DNA of 64,000 bases, from positions 28,822-92,821 of the forward strand of contig SJOL01003934.1 of the NCBI GenBank assembly GCA_004794785.1, given 5' to 3'. The notes below the pieces were generated by a model. The model did no database searches and was not told the DNA's origin. It saw nothing but the letters and a program-made list of their open reading frames with translations. The translations under genes were made by a program, and so were the position numbers. This document shows positions 1-11,723 of the stretch, piece after piece. Positions within the stretch are counted from its first letter, which is position 1; every line of letters begins with the position of its first letter. This DNA comes from Opisthorchis felineus (taxonomy: Eukaryota; Platyhelminthes; Trematoda; Opisthorchiida; Opisthorchiidae).

Positions 1-3000
1 AAAAAATGTGCATATGAGAGCTTTAACTTCCTGTCCAATAGTTTGTAACTGCTTAGTTGGTGTTTGCCAATATACAACTCCGCGGCGAAGGGCATTCCTT
101 CCTTCGCTGATATTAGTTAGATGTCATGTTGTTCAGTGTCACCGGCCAGTCACAGAGGCTTCAGTCTAACCCAATCCTGGGGGCGAACATTACTAGCATA
201 ACCAAAAAATTCGTAATATTCTTCATTCCTCCACCATTCCAAACACTTTCCACAACCTTCAGCGCAATCCTTCAATTCTCACAGGCATGCTCAGAGAGCG
301 CACGCTCTGAAGCGGGGCTTTGCACTTTATGTGCGCAAAGCACATGCCAAAGGTCTGGGTGACCTCGATCTGATTTTTAAACAGTGGGCGCGCTTCCTAC
401 ACTCTTTTAAAAATGAGCACAATTGCATCCACCTATCCCGAGTCGGCAGGGTTCTTGTTTGAAGAGTAGTGAGCACCAGAGTATTTTTGGAGATCCTCCA
501 GTGTTCGTGTTATTAGCCCATGAACGATGAAGTAGAAAAATTCAGAGTGTATGATCTCGTCAGGTCTTGCAGATAACTTCGCGAGCCCCCATAAGCCCGC
601 TGTCCCACCATTAGGTAAATGCAAACAGCGCAAGATATTCAGGACCTTCCAGGGCTTTCCGCATTGCACAAGTATGATGAAAAGAACTGAATTCTGGACA
701 AAATATGAAGTACGTTTGAAGTCAAGGATTATCAATACTTTGGTACTGACATAGTGATCGTTATCTCTAGTACCCTCATGGCGCCTAGCAGCCATGCCAC
801 ACGGGGGAAGCATGAGGGCTCAGATGATGCCAGGCAGCCCAATCCTAAACAAAAGGAGTCAAGATACAGAGATTGCTTTCGAACTATAAACTTTCCGGTC
901 AGTAAATTCGCGCCCTACTCACTGGGCTATCTCTAGCTTTGACGAGTCTAATAATGCAGGGTGCTTATATGGATACCAATGCTGTAACACTGGACAGAGT
1001 GTGGAGTTGTGGTTCACACAGTCTCTCCGTGACCGGAAGTCTGCTTGCTATTTCAGGGTCATCTCTTTACTCACCTTCGTAGGGCAACGTAAGATAAGCG
1101 ACGCAAGGAATCTAGCTACAACGAGAGTTAGGCGCATGCCATCTTGTCTTGGAGAGTGAATTCTCCAAGCCCAACAAATGTAGCATAACTTTATGTCGAA
1201 ATATTAACAGCCCTTCCCGTTTATTGGTTGTGACTGCAAAAAGACCCAATGACTCAAATGCAGTTGTCCCTTAGTTAGCTGGTCACAACACAAGGCAACA
1301 GACAAAGAACAACTTGCCTAAACACACGCAGGTAGGAGAAACCACCCACCCAGCCGTACACTGGCAGTGTCCCTTCGTTCGGTGACTGAACGTTTGCAAA
1401 CCAACTGCCAAGCTCGACCAACAGTTCGAAAGCCAATGGGTTGACAACCATATGGTGGTAGTTAGATGTCGCGAACTGCTGTTATTAATGCTGGAAGCTT
1501 ATTATGCTGCACTGGGGCAGAGTTTTAGTGTTTAACGGCCCTTGGAGGTCTCCAATGAACAGAACAAACCATCAATGTAAGCCAGATATAATTTCACAAG
1601 GTGAACAATCCAAGCAAATCATGACTCACAGTTCGCAAGAGGAAATTTCGCAGGTCCGTATTCCGTTGAACCGATACACCGGGAAGGCTCTACTCTTCCG
1701 GTATTCCAAATCACTGGTAATCGCAGTATTAATCCGCTGACGTGAACAGATAAGTCCAGCGTTTGCAGCTAAAATTTATGTTCACGTTAAGAATTCGTGC
1801 CAGCCAATGTTATCCAACCAACGGTCACAACAGCAGCCACTCGGCAAAAGTCGCAAAGTCCCATTGAGCCCAAGAAGCAGGGTTTGTTTTTAATTTCAGT
1901 AACGTGACCGATATTGAAAGGGAGAAAGAATATGGAAAATAGCACTTTATAAGAGCTACATAGTCGGATATCGTATTGGCGGTTGTTGCACTTGGGTTCA
2001 AGGACCTGGATGACTCTCTAAGGGAAAATCGTTGAGACAGTAAGAATGTGTGACCCACCTTGGTGGACTTAGTTAGGTGGGGCATCACATCCTGAGGATG
2101 CTTTTTGCTCCAATGGACTGCTGGGTGTCTTCCAATAGGCTTCTTTCATGCGGATGGTTGACCATGTGTTAGGATCTATCACTCAGGGACTGCGTGCAGT
2201 ACGATCTGATCTCTACTTGTTTGGGTCTGGGCGATACCAGGGCAAATGCGTTTACTCGCAGATCCGTGGAGAAAGTCATTCAAAACCCTAGACTATATCC
2301 GCAGAGTAGCCAAAGCTCTCGGTTGGTGGTGCGAGATCGTTCAGTTAGCTTTTGGCATTTTCGGAGAGGCCTCCAACCTGTTATGGTCAGAGGCATAACA
2401 TAATGAGAATCTGGTTATTTTGTGAACCTATAAGATGGTCAAGTAATTTCAACTATCAGTGTTCGCCTTCCGAAGCCGTTTATGTCGGTGTGAACAGGGC
2501 GGATTTATGCGACCGAATCCCTTAGTGGCGAGACGTGAACTGTGTGAAAGCCTGTGGCTGTGGGTTCTGGTGTGGAGCCATGATGTTGGTGGAGCTGTTG
2601 GCGACTTTAGATCGTTGTATCGTCGTATTGTATTTGTGGCCGTCTGTTGGTTACGCATGAGCCGAAACTGCCATATAACGCGATAAGTAGAAGACAGGGA
2701 ACCCTGGACATTGCTGTATTGTCGGATCAAACATAAAGAGCTTCTGCGTAATTATATAGGATGACTGAAGGGCCAACCATGGTCTTTCGCTGATTCGTTC
2801 TGTCTAACTAATGGCGACGTTCCTGTCGTGAGCAACTTAACACCCACTTCGCCAGTCATATGCTGCTGAGCCGCGTTTGGTAACTTCTGCCAACGCACCT
2901 GCTATCCGGAAAATGTGGCACCGATGGTGACCTAGGGGACGCACAGTTTTCTGCACATGTCCGGACGCGTCCCGACATGATTCTAGGACGTTTTGTCCTT

Positions 3001-6000
3001 TTCACGTCGGGGACCTATTTGGGGAGGTGCATCGTGTACTTGGCTGAGTCTGTTTCACAGTTCCATGTATATTAGACCAAGACAGCTGAAAACTGTTTTA
3101 CGATGGGCTTGCAGGCTAGAAACGCAGAACAATGTCTTTCTGTGCTTGCAAGGTGTCGATAAGGTTCGGTTTTGTTGGTCCCGATGCAGATTAAGCGGAG
3201 GCGTTTCTTATAGTGAGGGGCACCCAAGCCCCATTTTTAGTAACCTGCTGGCACTATCGGGTAGTCGGAAGCTTTCTTTGCAAGTTCTACTCTTTTCCCT
3301 TGCCATACACCATATTTCATCGGCAGACGCCGTTATGGAGAAGGCGCTGACTTACTTTACATGTCTGACGACTGAAGGCACAACTCCCCCTTCCCTTTAG
3401 CTTGGCTACTGGTAGTCAACTTGGAACAACCAGGGCTGCCTCTGGAACCCCGAGGTTGAAAAGCGCCTGTTCGTTCTTCCGCATACACTGAAGACAGAAG
3501 ACATTTTTTAACTTGCCTAACCCTAATCATTTTTCACTCGTTTTGGGTTGTGTAGACACATGAAAAGGGAAAACGGCTGCTACAGAGCTGTGCAGAACAA
3601 ACTTAGGCCTCAGGAGTGCAAAACAACCGATGTGGTTAATAGATGTGTTCACCAGGCAGTCGCATAAGTCCCTGTGGATCGGCTGGAGACGAGATTACCT
3701 CCTGAATCAGGATGTTCAGGAGGGCTTTCACTAATCGCCGACATCTCTGGCGCTGGCATGGCTTCAGTTTGTCTGACCAGGGTGGAATTCACCCCTCGGT
3801 GATGGGATTCACACTACTTTAACAATAGGAAATGCGGCCTCTTCGTGTAGGTGGTGCGCAATAACCGTTGGTATTCGACCAGCAGTTTCTTCAAAGCTTT
3901 TGTTGGGTCTGCTGAGAATACCGGATTAGCAATCCTGAGGTACCTTAGTTGATTTCAAGGAAAGGAAATCTCATGTGACCTGCTACCCCGGTAAGAACAC
4001 GCGCCCTGCATGCCAGAGGATAGTCTGCCTCGCAGAGCTCATTTAGCTTAGCCTTGAGCTGATTAGAAGCGACCGACAGGTTGACAGTCTATGACTTGAT
4101 AATGAAGCGGAATTCAGGAAAGTCAGGATATCTACCGCCGACCTTGCCTATAGGTGGCGCTCGTGAGTCGGAGCAGGTGATACGCGGGAGCAGCATGCCT
4201 CAGAATCTTTGACCGGAAACGTGGCCCTATAACAGTAAAGTAAGAAAAGTCTCAATTTGTGTCCCTCGGTGTCTCCAGCCGTCGTCGAAACATCCAATTG
4301 GTTCAAACCACCAGCCAGCAGACTGCTGGTTGAAGACTCTGTCGAGCCCATTTCTGATGACCCCCGGTGAGGATAAAACAGCTTCACGGTGATTCTTCGA
4401 CTTTCAGCATACAATATTCTTGCCTTCAGAATGAACTCATCATTGCGTTGTCTCAAATTTTTTCGCCCCACCATCAAACTTATTTGGGTTGACAGCTGCC
4501 GCCTCACCGGATAGTGAGACCATGACCCGACATATCAGTGGTTGGTATGACTGGCAGACACAACCAAATCCATCATCGATGCTCCCCGTTTCGGTGCGTA
4601 GCTGTCAATTTTTTCAGCAACATTAAGTCGGCACCAACAAATTTTCCTTACCGTTGTCTGTCCATGGGGATAATTCCAACGTTTGAAGGAATGTAACAGA
4701 TAGTATGGGGCGAGAAAGGAATGTACAGTTTGACTGATGATATTCTTCATGAGTTTACAGACGGTAGATATAAAAAGTGAGTTTGGAGAGGAACAGTTTC
4801 TTTCTGGAAATGGATCCAGGACTGTGGTAAATATGTTTCATTAGTAGCAGGCCAGTATCCGGTAATGTTAAAGAGCTTCAAAGGGTTCGGTGTGCAAAGA
4901 CAAACGGAGGGTTACGTGCAATTAGGAAACGAGAATGTAACCATGTGTGATAATACAAAACTCGCTTTGGCACGTGGATCCACAAAAGGCCATTTCAAAG
5001 ACTCGGCTTGCTTTTCGTGAATCATGTTTCAGCCAGGGGTTGATGACTGAGAAGAAGTGGGGGAAATGGGTTCAGTTGGCTAGACAACCTTGGTTGTGAT
5101 ACTGACAGCGCAAGCAAGCGAGTGGAATCTAATGAAGTGTTTATACCACGAAAAGGGACGAAAACGGGCTGCAAGATTACAAATGGCTTGATTTTGTAGT
5201 GGTCTGGCTACCCAGAAAGCTACTTTAACAGAATTGTGTGACAAAGAAACAAAAATAAGGACACTACATTGAGTATACAATAAAAAAGAGGGTCAAATGG
5301 AACAGTCTCACTAAGAATTGTTCTCTTTAAAGTAGTTCGTCGATGGCCCAGGTCAGTGAATAAATAATCATCCAATTATGGACGCCCAGGGGTCTTCTTT
5401 TGAATAGCTCCCAGATATAATAAACTCCGAAGATAGTCTGAAATGTTTTGATACCAGAGTTAGCACATGAAACCCTCGAATGACCGCTGTAAGCGCGAGC
5501 GAAATCAGAAGAGAAAGTCGAAGCACCTGACCACGCTGTATTGTATATAAATTGTACAAATGCGCGTTTTCGTAGTTTTGAGTGTTGAAACAAAAAGCGT
5601 TTATGCAATGGACGAAGTACGTAACGTTATAGTGGAAGCAAAAGAAAGGCACAAAACACCACCAGGTAACCCTTCACTCAACAACAACTTGACAATGCAG
5701 TTCAAACACAGTCACTCACTAGATCACGAGAGGCCTCCTTTCCTACACTCGCTAATCAAGCCACACAATCGTGATGGATTTGACCTTGATTGTGTGTACC
5801 GTCTGCAGCTCGGTATTAGCACAATGGAATTGATTTCTCGAAAGCTACGACAATTTCAGGGTTGCCACTTCATAGTGTAGAGCGTCTATTATAATGAAGT
5901 ATTCTGCAAATTATCTACACAGGTGACTTGTTTAAAAGAGTGAATCTTGAGGATTATCAACCACCATCGACTGTGAAATCGTTGCCTTATAATAAGATCT

Positions 6001-6431
6001 CGCGAATTGCGGCAAAAGGTGAATAGATTACAATGGACAGAATTTGCAATTAGTTCTGCAGCTGAAATAATTGATTGAACTTTCTAGAAACTACATGGCC
6101 CTTGTGGATTTAAAGTATGCGGAGGTGGCACCCCTGCAAATAATTTTTGCTATTTATATCTACTTGATTGGTCGAATAACGAAGTATTGCTATACCGAGT
6201 TAACATCGTGGAAGCCGCATTCAATATTAGCGGATAAATCTTGCCATGTTGGAAGAACGTAAGGCTTGCATATTTTGACGACCTATGCAAGTTTGTTGTT
6301 AAACAGCAGAGTGCTCCATAATAGCTTGCAAAATATGCCAGGACGACCATGTGTTCCATCATAGCGGACAGCTGAATGAGCCTAGCTGAGACACACGACA
6401 AACATGCGGTTAACATGCTACATCGCTAGGT
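1..6431. other. Unassigned DNA, no recognisable gene
   Basis: Open frames here reach about 135 codons (2993-3400 plus, 4148-4507 minus, 5560-5880 plus), about the length expected by chance in six frames of a 64-kb window at this base composition. None shows a motif I recognise. I see no long repeat, LTR or tRNA-like segment. Spliced host exons cannot be excluded without transcript data. Confidence 0.5.
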
Positions 6432-8125
6432 AGAAGGGGCATGTGCATTTTCCAGCACAGGTGCTAACCGTCTGGGAGCACCTGAGTGCTTGCACCAGGA
6501 ACTATAAGTTAGTTGACGTAGATTGGCCTCACTCTGTTTGTTCCGACACTATGATAGTGCATCCTTGGGCGTCGTGGTCCCAAGTGCCTCAAAGTGAGGG
6601 AACACGCATGCGTAATCATTCGATAGGCAACGTTCAGAACGTACTCATCGCCCTCCAGAATTTCCCGTCGGTCGCAGTGATGTGGCGAGTGCATATGATA
6701 CTCCAGCATGAGCCACTCGGCGTGCCGTGACACCTCCTGTATTGCATGCTCCAGTGTGTCTGAGTGGTGCACCCGGTTTTTCAGGTGACCGTTCGCGTTC
6801 TCCGGACGGTTGTTGGTCACATTAAAAAATGAACCGTCCAGGATTGTGCGTGCACAGCCCATTTGCTGGTGATGCACAACCAGTGGGCCGTGAGGTAAGA
6901 GACAAATCGTGAGTCCGTGCGGCGCGGCAGTTGCTGACCCCGACGGAATTTGTGTGCTAGTATTATGATAAACAAAAACCCTACTGTAAAGCATTGTCCA
7001 GGCAAGTCATACGGTGGAATACGTGCCAGCTGTTCGCACAGTGTGTCTATGACCAAAGATACATGGATGTTAAATGATTCATACGTGCTTCGGGATATCT
7101 TTTATAATATGGAAGTAGAGCAACGTGACATTGCAGCCGAACACTACTCTCACTGCCAACATTTTTGACCCCAGTTTGTCCATTACCAAAATCTTCACGG
7201 GCTACTGTTCGCCCATCATTTTCCCTGGACAAGCCAAACAGTTTACGCATGGGAGCAAACTGTTCGCTTTCCACGAAGGCATACATAATCGGACGCTCGT
7301 TACCCATGCCATCCGTGATCAGGAAAGTGTAGAGCTTGTATCTACGGCCAGATACTAGTTGCTTTAAAAAACTTACCCAAAACGGTTTGTCGCGTGCGTT
7401 CCATCGACATTTACTACATCCGGGAAGAGTCAGACCAGCGCTATCTGCTGCCATCTGGAGAAACATATGTGGCTATAGCGACCTTCCGCCGACTGCAGCA
7501 CAAGCATGCGTCCGGTCTCCCAAAGTTTTACCAGAACCAAAGGCATATCATCTGCCACAGCGAAACCAAGCTATGTGCCACTTGCTCAACAGAGGTGGCC
7601 GACACTTTCGGCGGTAGTTGTATATGTCCTGAGTAGTGAGGACCTTGCCGAATTCATCGGCCAGAAACTACCGCAATTCACCGGGCGGCGTTCCATAGTT
7701 CAACAGGGCCCTGTAGGTGCCCAACTCCTCTATGGTTAGATGTCAATTTATCGTACAAAAACTTAGAAACCTTATGAGGGTGTTCAAGATAATAAGAAGT
7801 GACTGCGAGATGGTTCCCCTGCCTCCTTAGACGAAAACGCGCTGGATAGCCGGTGCTTCGCGTACCGTTTGTAAGTAGCAAATAAGTTCAGTTTACTTCG
7901 GATTCCTCGACTTTCCGTTTGTCTTGCTGGTCGCCTACTGCATTTGTAGTACATCCATTCGTAACACAAAACAGCGTAGGTGCTTTGATTACTGGCTATA
8001 CGCACAAATACCACACGGTTTTTCGTTATGTATTCCTTTAGCGCCTTCTCAAATACCGTGAAGGATGAAAAGCAGACAGCCCCTAATTTCCCAACAAACA
8101 TATTTGAAGCCACTGCTGAATCCAT
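6432..8125 (-). pseudogene. MULE transposase, broken and 3'-truncated
   Basis: This is the transposase relic of copy 1, nearly identical to copy 2. From the likely ATG (8123-8125) it encodes a FAR1-like N-terminal segment (MDSAVASNMFVGK onward). The DDE core then follows in several frames, including TFLITDGMG and MYAFVESEQFAPMRKLFG (7047-7466). The C-terminal core contains NNRPENANG (6509-6994), where the third acidic residue of the DDE set is expected. Frameshifts and an in-frame stop break it into at least four pieces. It ends at 6432 before the SWIM finger is complete. It cannot make a working transposase. The family assignment rests on remembered ZSWIM/MULE patterns, not on a search. Confidence 0.8.
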
Positions 8126-9086
8126 AGCACAGCAGGTCCAAAGTCGAATGAGCGCCAAAAATTTAGGAGGGAGATCATTTAAAATAAATCGGGACAAAAT
8201 GTAGGTACGCTAGAGTGATTTTTTGGTTTGAGCATGCATACAACAAAATGCAACATTTTGCGTGAAAATGTTTATTTCGCCCGCAAAGGTTTTGCAGAAA
8301 AGAGCATTTTGTGGCCAAGAACCAACATAAACCGGTGCAACTGACCTGTAACCGGATGTTTACGCCACTCTATGAACACCCGAACTGCGCGCAGCTAAGC
8401 TGTGGAGACGTTGGAACGAGGGCAACCGCTGGCAACCTCGCACCACAACCCAGGCTTCCCAGGATGTACTATCGATAACCGACATTGATAACCGCGAAAA
8501 CAATCTAAAACCGAAGTCATCAGCTTACCCAAGCCGTGCTATGTAGTTATTAGAGGAATTCCAGGGTCATTTCGGGACATTCAAGATCAACCAGTGCACC
8601 AGTGCCAATAAATCATGACAGAAGTTTGATCCATTACAACAGCCACAGGAATCTGCCGCACTCATTTAGTGTTCCCTCACCTAACCTAAAGACAGTTAGA
8701 CCAGACGACCCTAACACAACGACTCCCAAGTGGTACTGACACTCATCGATATGGACCTACGGATGTCAGACTACATAACAACTCCAACCTGAAATATACT
8801 TGCCTTTCTTCGTCCTAATGCAATGCAACATTGATCGATCCTTTCCGCTGGTATTCTGACAAGTTAACAAATCCTCCAAACAACATCAATGACACAGCAT
8901 ACTCTCACGTCTGTTGATCCATTAGGGCATTACAAAGCGCTGTTTTGCCAGCTCAACCACAGCTGGGATAGTCAATATAAGCATAAATAATCTTTTCCTT
9001 ACACACCAACTTAACATACTTCCTGCCTGGCTCAAGTTAACCGACCGACTATTACCACTAACAACTTCAAATTCTTGGACACCGAA
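6432..9086 (-). mobile_element. MULE-type DNA transposon, copy 1 (partial)
   Basis: This 2,655-bp block is the reverse complement of 21373-24027, with at least six substitutions and no indel noticed. Read on the minus strand it has a leader of about 960 bp and then a transposase reading frame broken by shifts. The left edge (6432) cuts the element inside its SWIM zinc finger: copy 2 continues coding past the equivalent point, while here the sequence changes abruptly. I see no terminal inverted repeat and no target-site duplication at the edges. The unit therefore looks like a duplicated segment rather than a complete transposon. Confidence 0.85.
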
Positions 9087-9614
9087 TTAATGGTACTAAA
9101 TTTAAAAGGGTATTCAATCTCTGGTAGAGGATTTGCCTTTGGGTGATAATAATGAATGAAACGATGTTGGGCAACAAACTCTCGGGAGCAGAGCTTCGAT
9201 CCCTTGAAATGCATTGGAAAATCAATGATTGCTGTAACTAAAAGTAAGAAAATTGCCCTCTGTTTCATGGACTTGAGCAGATCAGTCGATTTGACTTTCT
9301 CCAGCTCGCCACTGCTTCTAAGGCAATCTGGAAAGTTCTATATCTTTCAAGCTGCAAACTACATACGGTTTGCTTTTACAGCACTATAGGTGACACCACA
9401 AAAGACCAATTGTTTTTCCACCCCTTGAGGTCACTGGATGAAACGCAAATCTGTACAATGCTGGAGCACGATCCTTCAGGACTAAAATTTTATACAGCGT
9501 ATTTGAAGCAAAATTAACATATTCCTCCTTCCAGGCCATCCGTTCAAGAACTGAGGTTCAGAGCATGCACTGAACAGTGTACTACACTTCTACTGATGAA
9601 ATGTCGACCAAAAC
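9087..9614. other. Spacer between MULE copy 1 and Mag element
   Basis: This is a 528-bp unique-looking stretch. An open frame at 9156-9389 (plus) overlaps one at 9032-9268 (minus), and neither has a recognisable motif. No repeat was seen. Confidence 0.5.
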
Positions 9615-9992
9615 TAATACGGCCGTACATCAGCCTACTGCGCAGCGGAACAATCATGTGGTGAAACAGCACCGTACGAGTACGCCCACGCGTCCGAATC
9701 ACGTCCGATTCCATCATGTGCCGGAGCATTTCGCGCCCACCTGATGGTCAAGGCAACAGTGTACCCCGTACTCAAGCGCACAGGCGGCCATCTATGGCTA
9801 ACCGTGACAACGAAAACAACCGCTCGAGAACCGGTGTGGGAATGCAGGAGACACACTGGTTAGTTGAGAACAGATCGACGAGTGAATGATATAAACAGAA
9901 CGCTGTATTTGCATTAAGACAGTTTTTTTCTGGCCGCTTCTTGTCTTCTGACTGTAACCCGGTAGCATCAGGGAAGGTGAAGTGATACAACA
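9615..9992 (+). repeat. 5' LTR of Mag-type element
   Basis: This repeat is 378 bp and matches 14708-15085 with five substitutions and no indel, about 98.7% identity. It starts TAATACGG and ends ATACAACA, so it has the ACA end but not the canonical TG start. A TATA-like motif, GATATAAAC, near 9888 is the likely promoter core. No TGG primer-binding start follows the LTR directly; the next bases are TTGTCGACG. Confidence 0.93.
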
Positions 9993-10011
9993 TTGTCGAC
10001 GAAACTCAATC

Positions 10012-10920
10012 ATGGCAGTCAGTTTCGAACAAGTACACGCCCTATTGCAACAGCAACTAGCGCAGTTTGAAAAGATGCAAGCACAATTTGAAAAATATCA
10101 AGCCAAGTTGTCGCAGAATTTTTCAAAGCAGGCAGTCGCAATATCATCAGCACGAGACGATGTTTCTTCACCGGAGACTCTGACGCAGCATATCAGTGAG
10201 TTCCATTTTGATGCTGATTCTGGGTTAAATTTCGAATCTTGGTTCCATAAATATGAAGATACGTTTCATATTGATTTGGTTAATGTGTCAGAAGAAAAGA
10301 AAATTCGGCTCATGCTTCGAAAATTGGGCGCTGCTGAGCACGAAAAGTTTTTCAGCCTTATTCTTCCGAAGAAGTGTACGGATCTAAAGTTCGATGAAGT
10401 GGTCACAGTGTTATCTCAAATATTTGGAGAGTCCACATCTGTTTTCAATATTCGTTACAAATGTCCTACGATGTGCAAAAAAGATGAGGACTGGGTTAGC
10501 TATTCCAGTCGTGTGAATAGAAAATGTGGACAGTCAAATTACACAAAATGTCGAGTGTTCACGTCTGTGGTATACAATCAACAAAGGATGCAGATTTTCG
10601 GACTACGTTACTGAATAAAATCGAGCAGAACCCTGAAGTCCCACTAGAGCAGGTGACTGCGGAATGCATACGAATGGTGAATCTGAAACACGATTCATCG
10701 ATGATTCAACGATCGTCCAACGAGGACAACCACGATTTGATCTGTGCGGTCAACCGAACGATAAATGACTAAGTGCAGGTTAGTCCATCACGCTCTGTAC
10801 CTCGTTCAGCATGTTGGTTTCGCAAGGAATTACATTTTGCACGAAATTGTTCCTTTAGGAATCATATTTGTAACCGGAGTGGCAGAAAAGGTCACAAGAA
10901 ACTCTGCTGCTTGACAAGTA
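10012..10920 (+). pseudogene. Mag-type gag, frameshifted
   Basis: The start ATG at 10012 lies only 20 bp after the LTR. The N-terminus has a glutamine-rich coiled-coil-like stretch (LLQQQLAQFEKMQAQFEK). A capsid-like segment follows (FESWFHKYEDTFHIDL, MLRKLGAAEHEKF) and ends in a frameshift near 10520. The next frame continues with LLNKIEQNPEVPLEQVTAEC, stops at 10772, and resumes with a nucleocapsid knuckle region (HFARNCSFRNHICNRSGRKG). Two of the expected cysteines are replaced: FRKELHF where a Cys is expected after Phe, and CNRSG where CNRCG is expected. Gag would package element RNA in the cytoplasm, but this copy cannot make the full protein. Confidence 0.85.
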
Positions 10921-11231
10921 GCTCAAACAGAAGCAGAAGCAAACACAAGAAGACGAAACCGCTCAACCAGACCAGAACTATAACAGCTACCTTCAAAGTT
11001 GATGGTACCAGCAAACGTAAATGCATAAGTGTGAAAATTAACAGCAGACGAATTACGTTGCAGTTGGGCACTGCTTCAGACATCACTCTAATCTCAAGGA
11101 GCACGTGGCACAAATTCGGTCAACCGAGGCTCGCCCACACCACTTGTTATATCTGCTGCTGACCCCGCTCCAGTGCCTAGTGCCGGAAAAAGACTCACAG
11201 AAGGGAACACAACAGCTTTATTCCGAACAAG

Positions 11232-11270
11232 CGAGTGCGAGTGCGAGTGCGTGCGAGTGCAGTGCAAGTA
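11232..11270 (+). repeat. GAGTGC simple repeat inside the solo LTR
   Basis: There are several tandem GCGAGT/GAGTGC hexamers. The related LTR at 61613-61978 has a matching reverse-complement run near 61858-61892, so the hexamer tract is an ancestral part of the LTR. Confidence 0.85.
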
Positions 11271-11321
11271 CAAGAAGTACAACGGCTTCAAGCTATTATT
11301 GGAGGAACACTGTCTGAACTT

Positions 11322-11641
11322 GATCCAATGCTGACGCACGCTGTCTGGCCTTGGTACGAGGCTGTGACGCGCTGCATATTGAGTGGGCGTTTTCTGACGT
11401 CGATCCAATGCTGACGCACGCTGTCTGGCCTTGGTACGAGGCTGTGACGCGCTGCATATTGAGTGGGCGTTTTCTGACGTCGATCCAATGCTGACGCACG
11501 CTGTCTGGCTTTGGTACGAGGCTGTGACGCGCTGCATATTGAGTGGGCGTTGTCTGACGTCGATCCAATGCTGACGCACGCTGTCTGGCTTTGGTACGAG
11601 GCTGTGACGCGCTGTATATTGAGTGGGCGATGTCTGACGTT
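11322..11641. repeat. 80-bp minisatellite, four copies
   Basis: There are four head-to-tail units of exactly 80 bp at 11322, 11402, 11482 and 11562, each starting GATCCAATGCTGACGC. They differ by only a few bases. Because 80 is not a multiple of three, the same peptide pattern appears in successive reading frames and creates several overlapping long minus-strand open frames. These frames are artefacts, not genes. The array lies in the U3-like part of the solo LTR. Confidence 0.97.
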
Positions 11642-11723
11642 AGCATCTAGTGGAGTTGAGGGTTTCAGTAGATTTCGGGCATTCAGTGGTTGCTTTCAGG
11701 AATCTGACCTTCCTGATACCACT

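Larger units (their letters stand above)
11145..11718 (-). mobile_element. Solo LTR inserted in the protease, antisense
   Basis: A 574-bp insert is flanked on both sides by CCACT (11140-11144 and 11719-11723), a 5-bp target-site duplication of the kind LTR retrotransposons make. Read on the minus strand it starts TATCAGG, ends GATATAACA and carries an AATAAA signal near 11218-11223, so its own orientation opposes the host element. A diverged copy with the same two ends lies at 61613-61978. No internal coding region is present, so it is a solo LTR left by recombination or a small non-autonomous relative. Its TA...ACA ends match the host LTR style, suggesting a related clade. Confidence 0.85.

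Noticed and set aside
2993..3400. 135-codon plus-strand open frame
   Set aside because: Several frames of this length are expected by chance. No domain, signal peptide or repeat is recognisable.
6150..7636. Several opposite-strand open frames over the MULE transposase (for example 6443-6730, 7336-7617)
   Set aside because: They recur in mirror image at 22720-24094 and are antisense shadows of the transposase coding strand.
9544..10013. Minus-strand open frames repeated at 14607-15086
   Set aside because: They lie in the LTRs and repeat because the LTRs do. No motif supports a gene.
11094..11646. Three overlapping minus-strand open frames (11094-11579, 11288-11488, 11296-11646) with a repeated peptide
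   Set aside because: They arise because the 80-bp repeat unit is not a multiple of three and lacks stops on that strand. They are shadows of the minisatellite, not a repeat protein.
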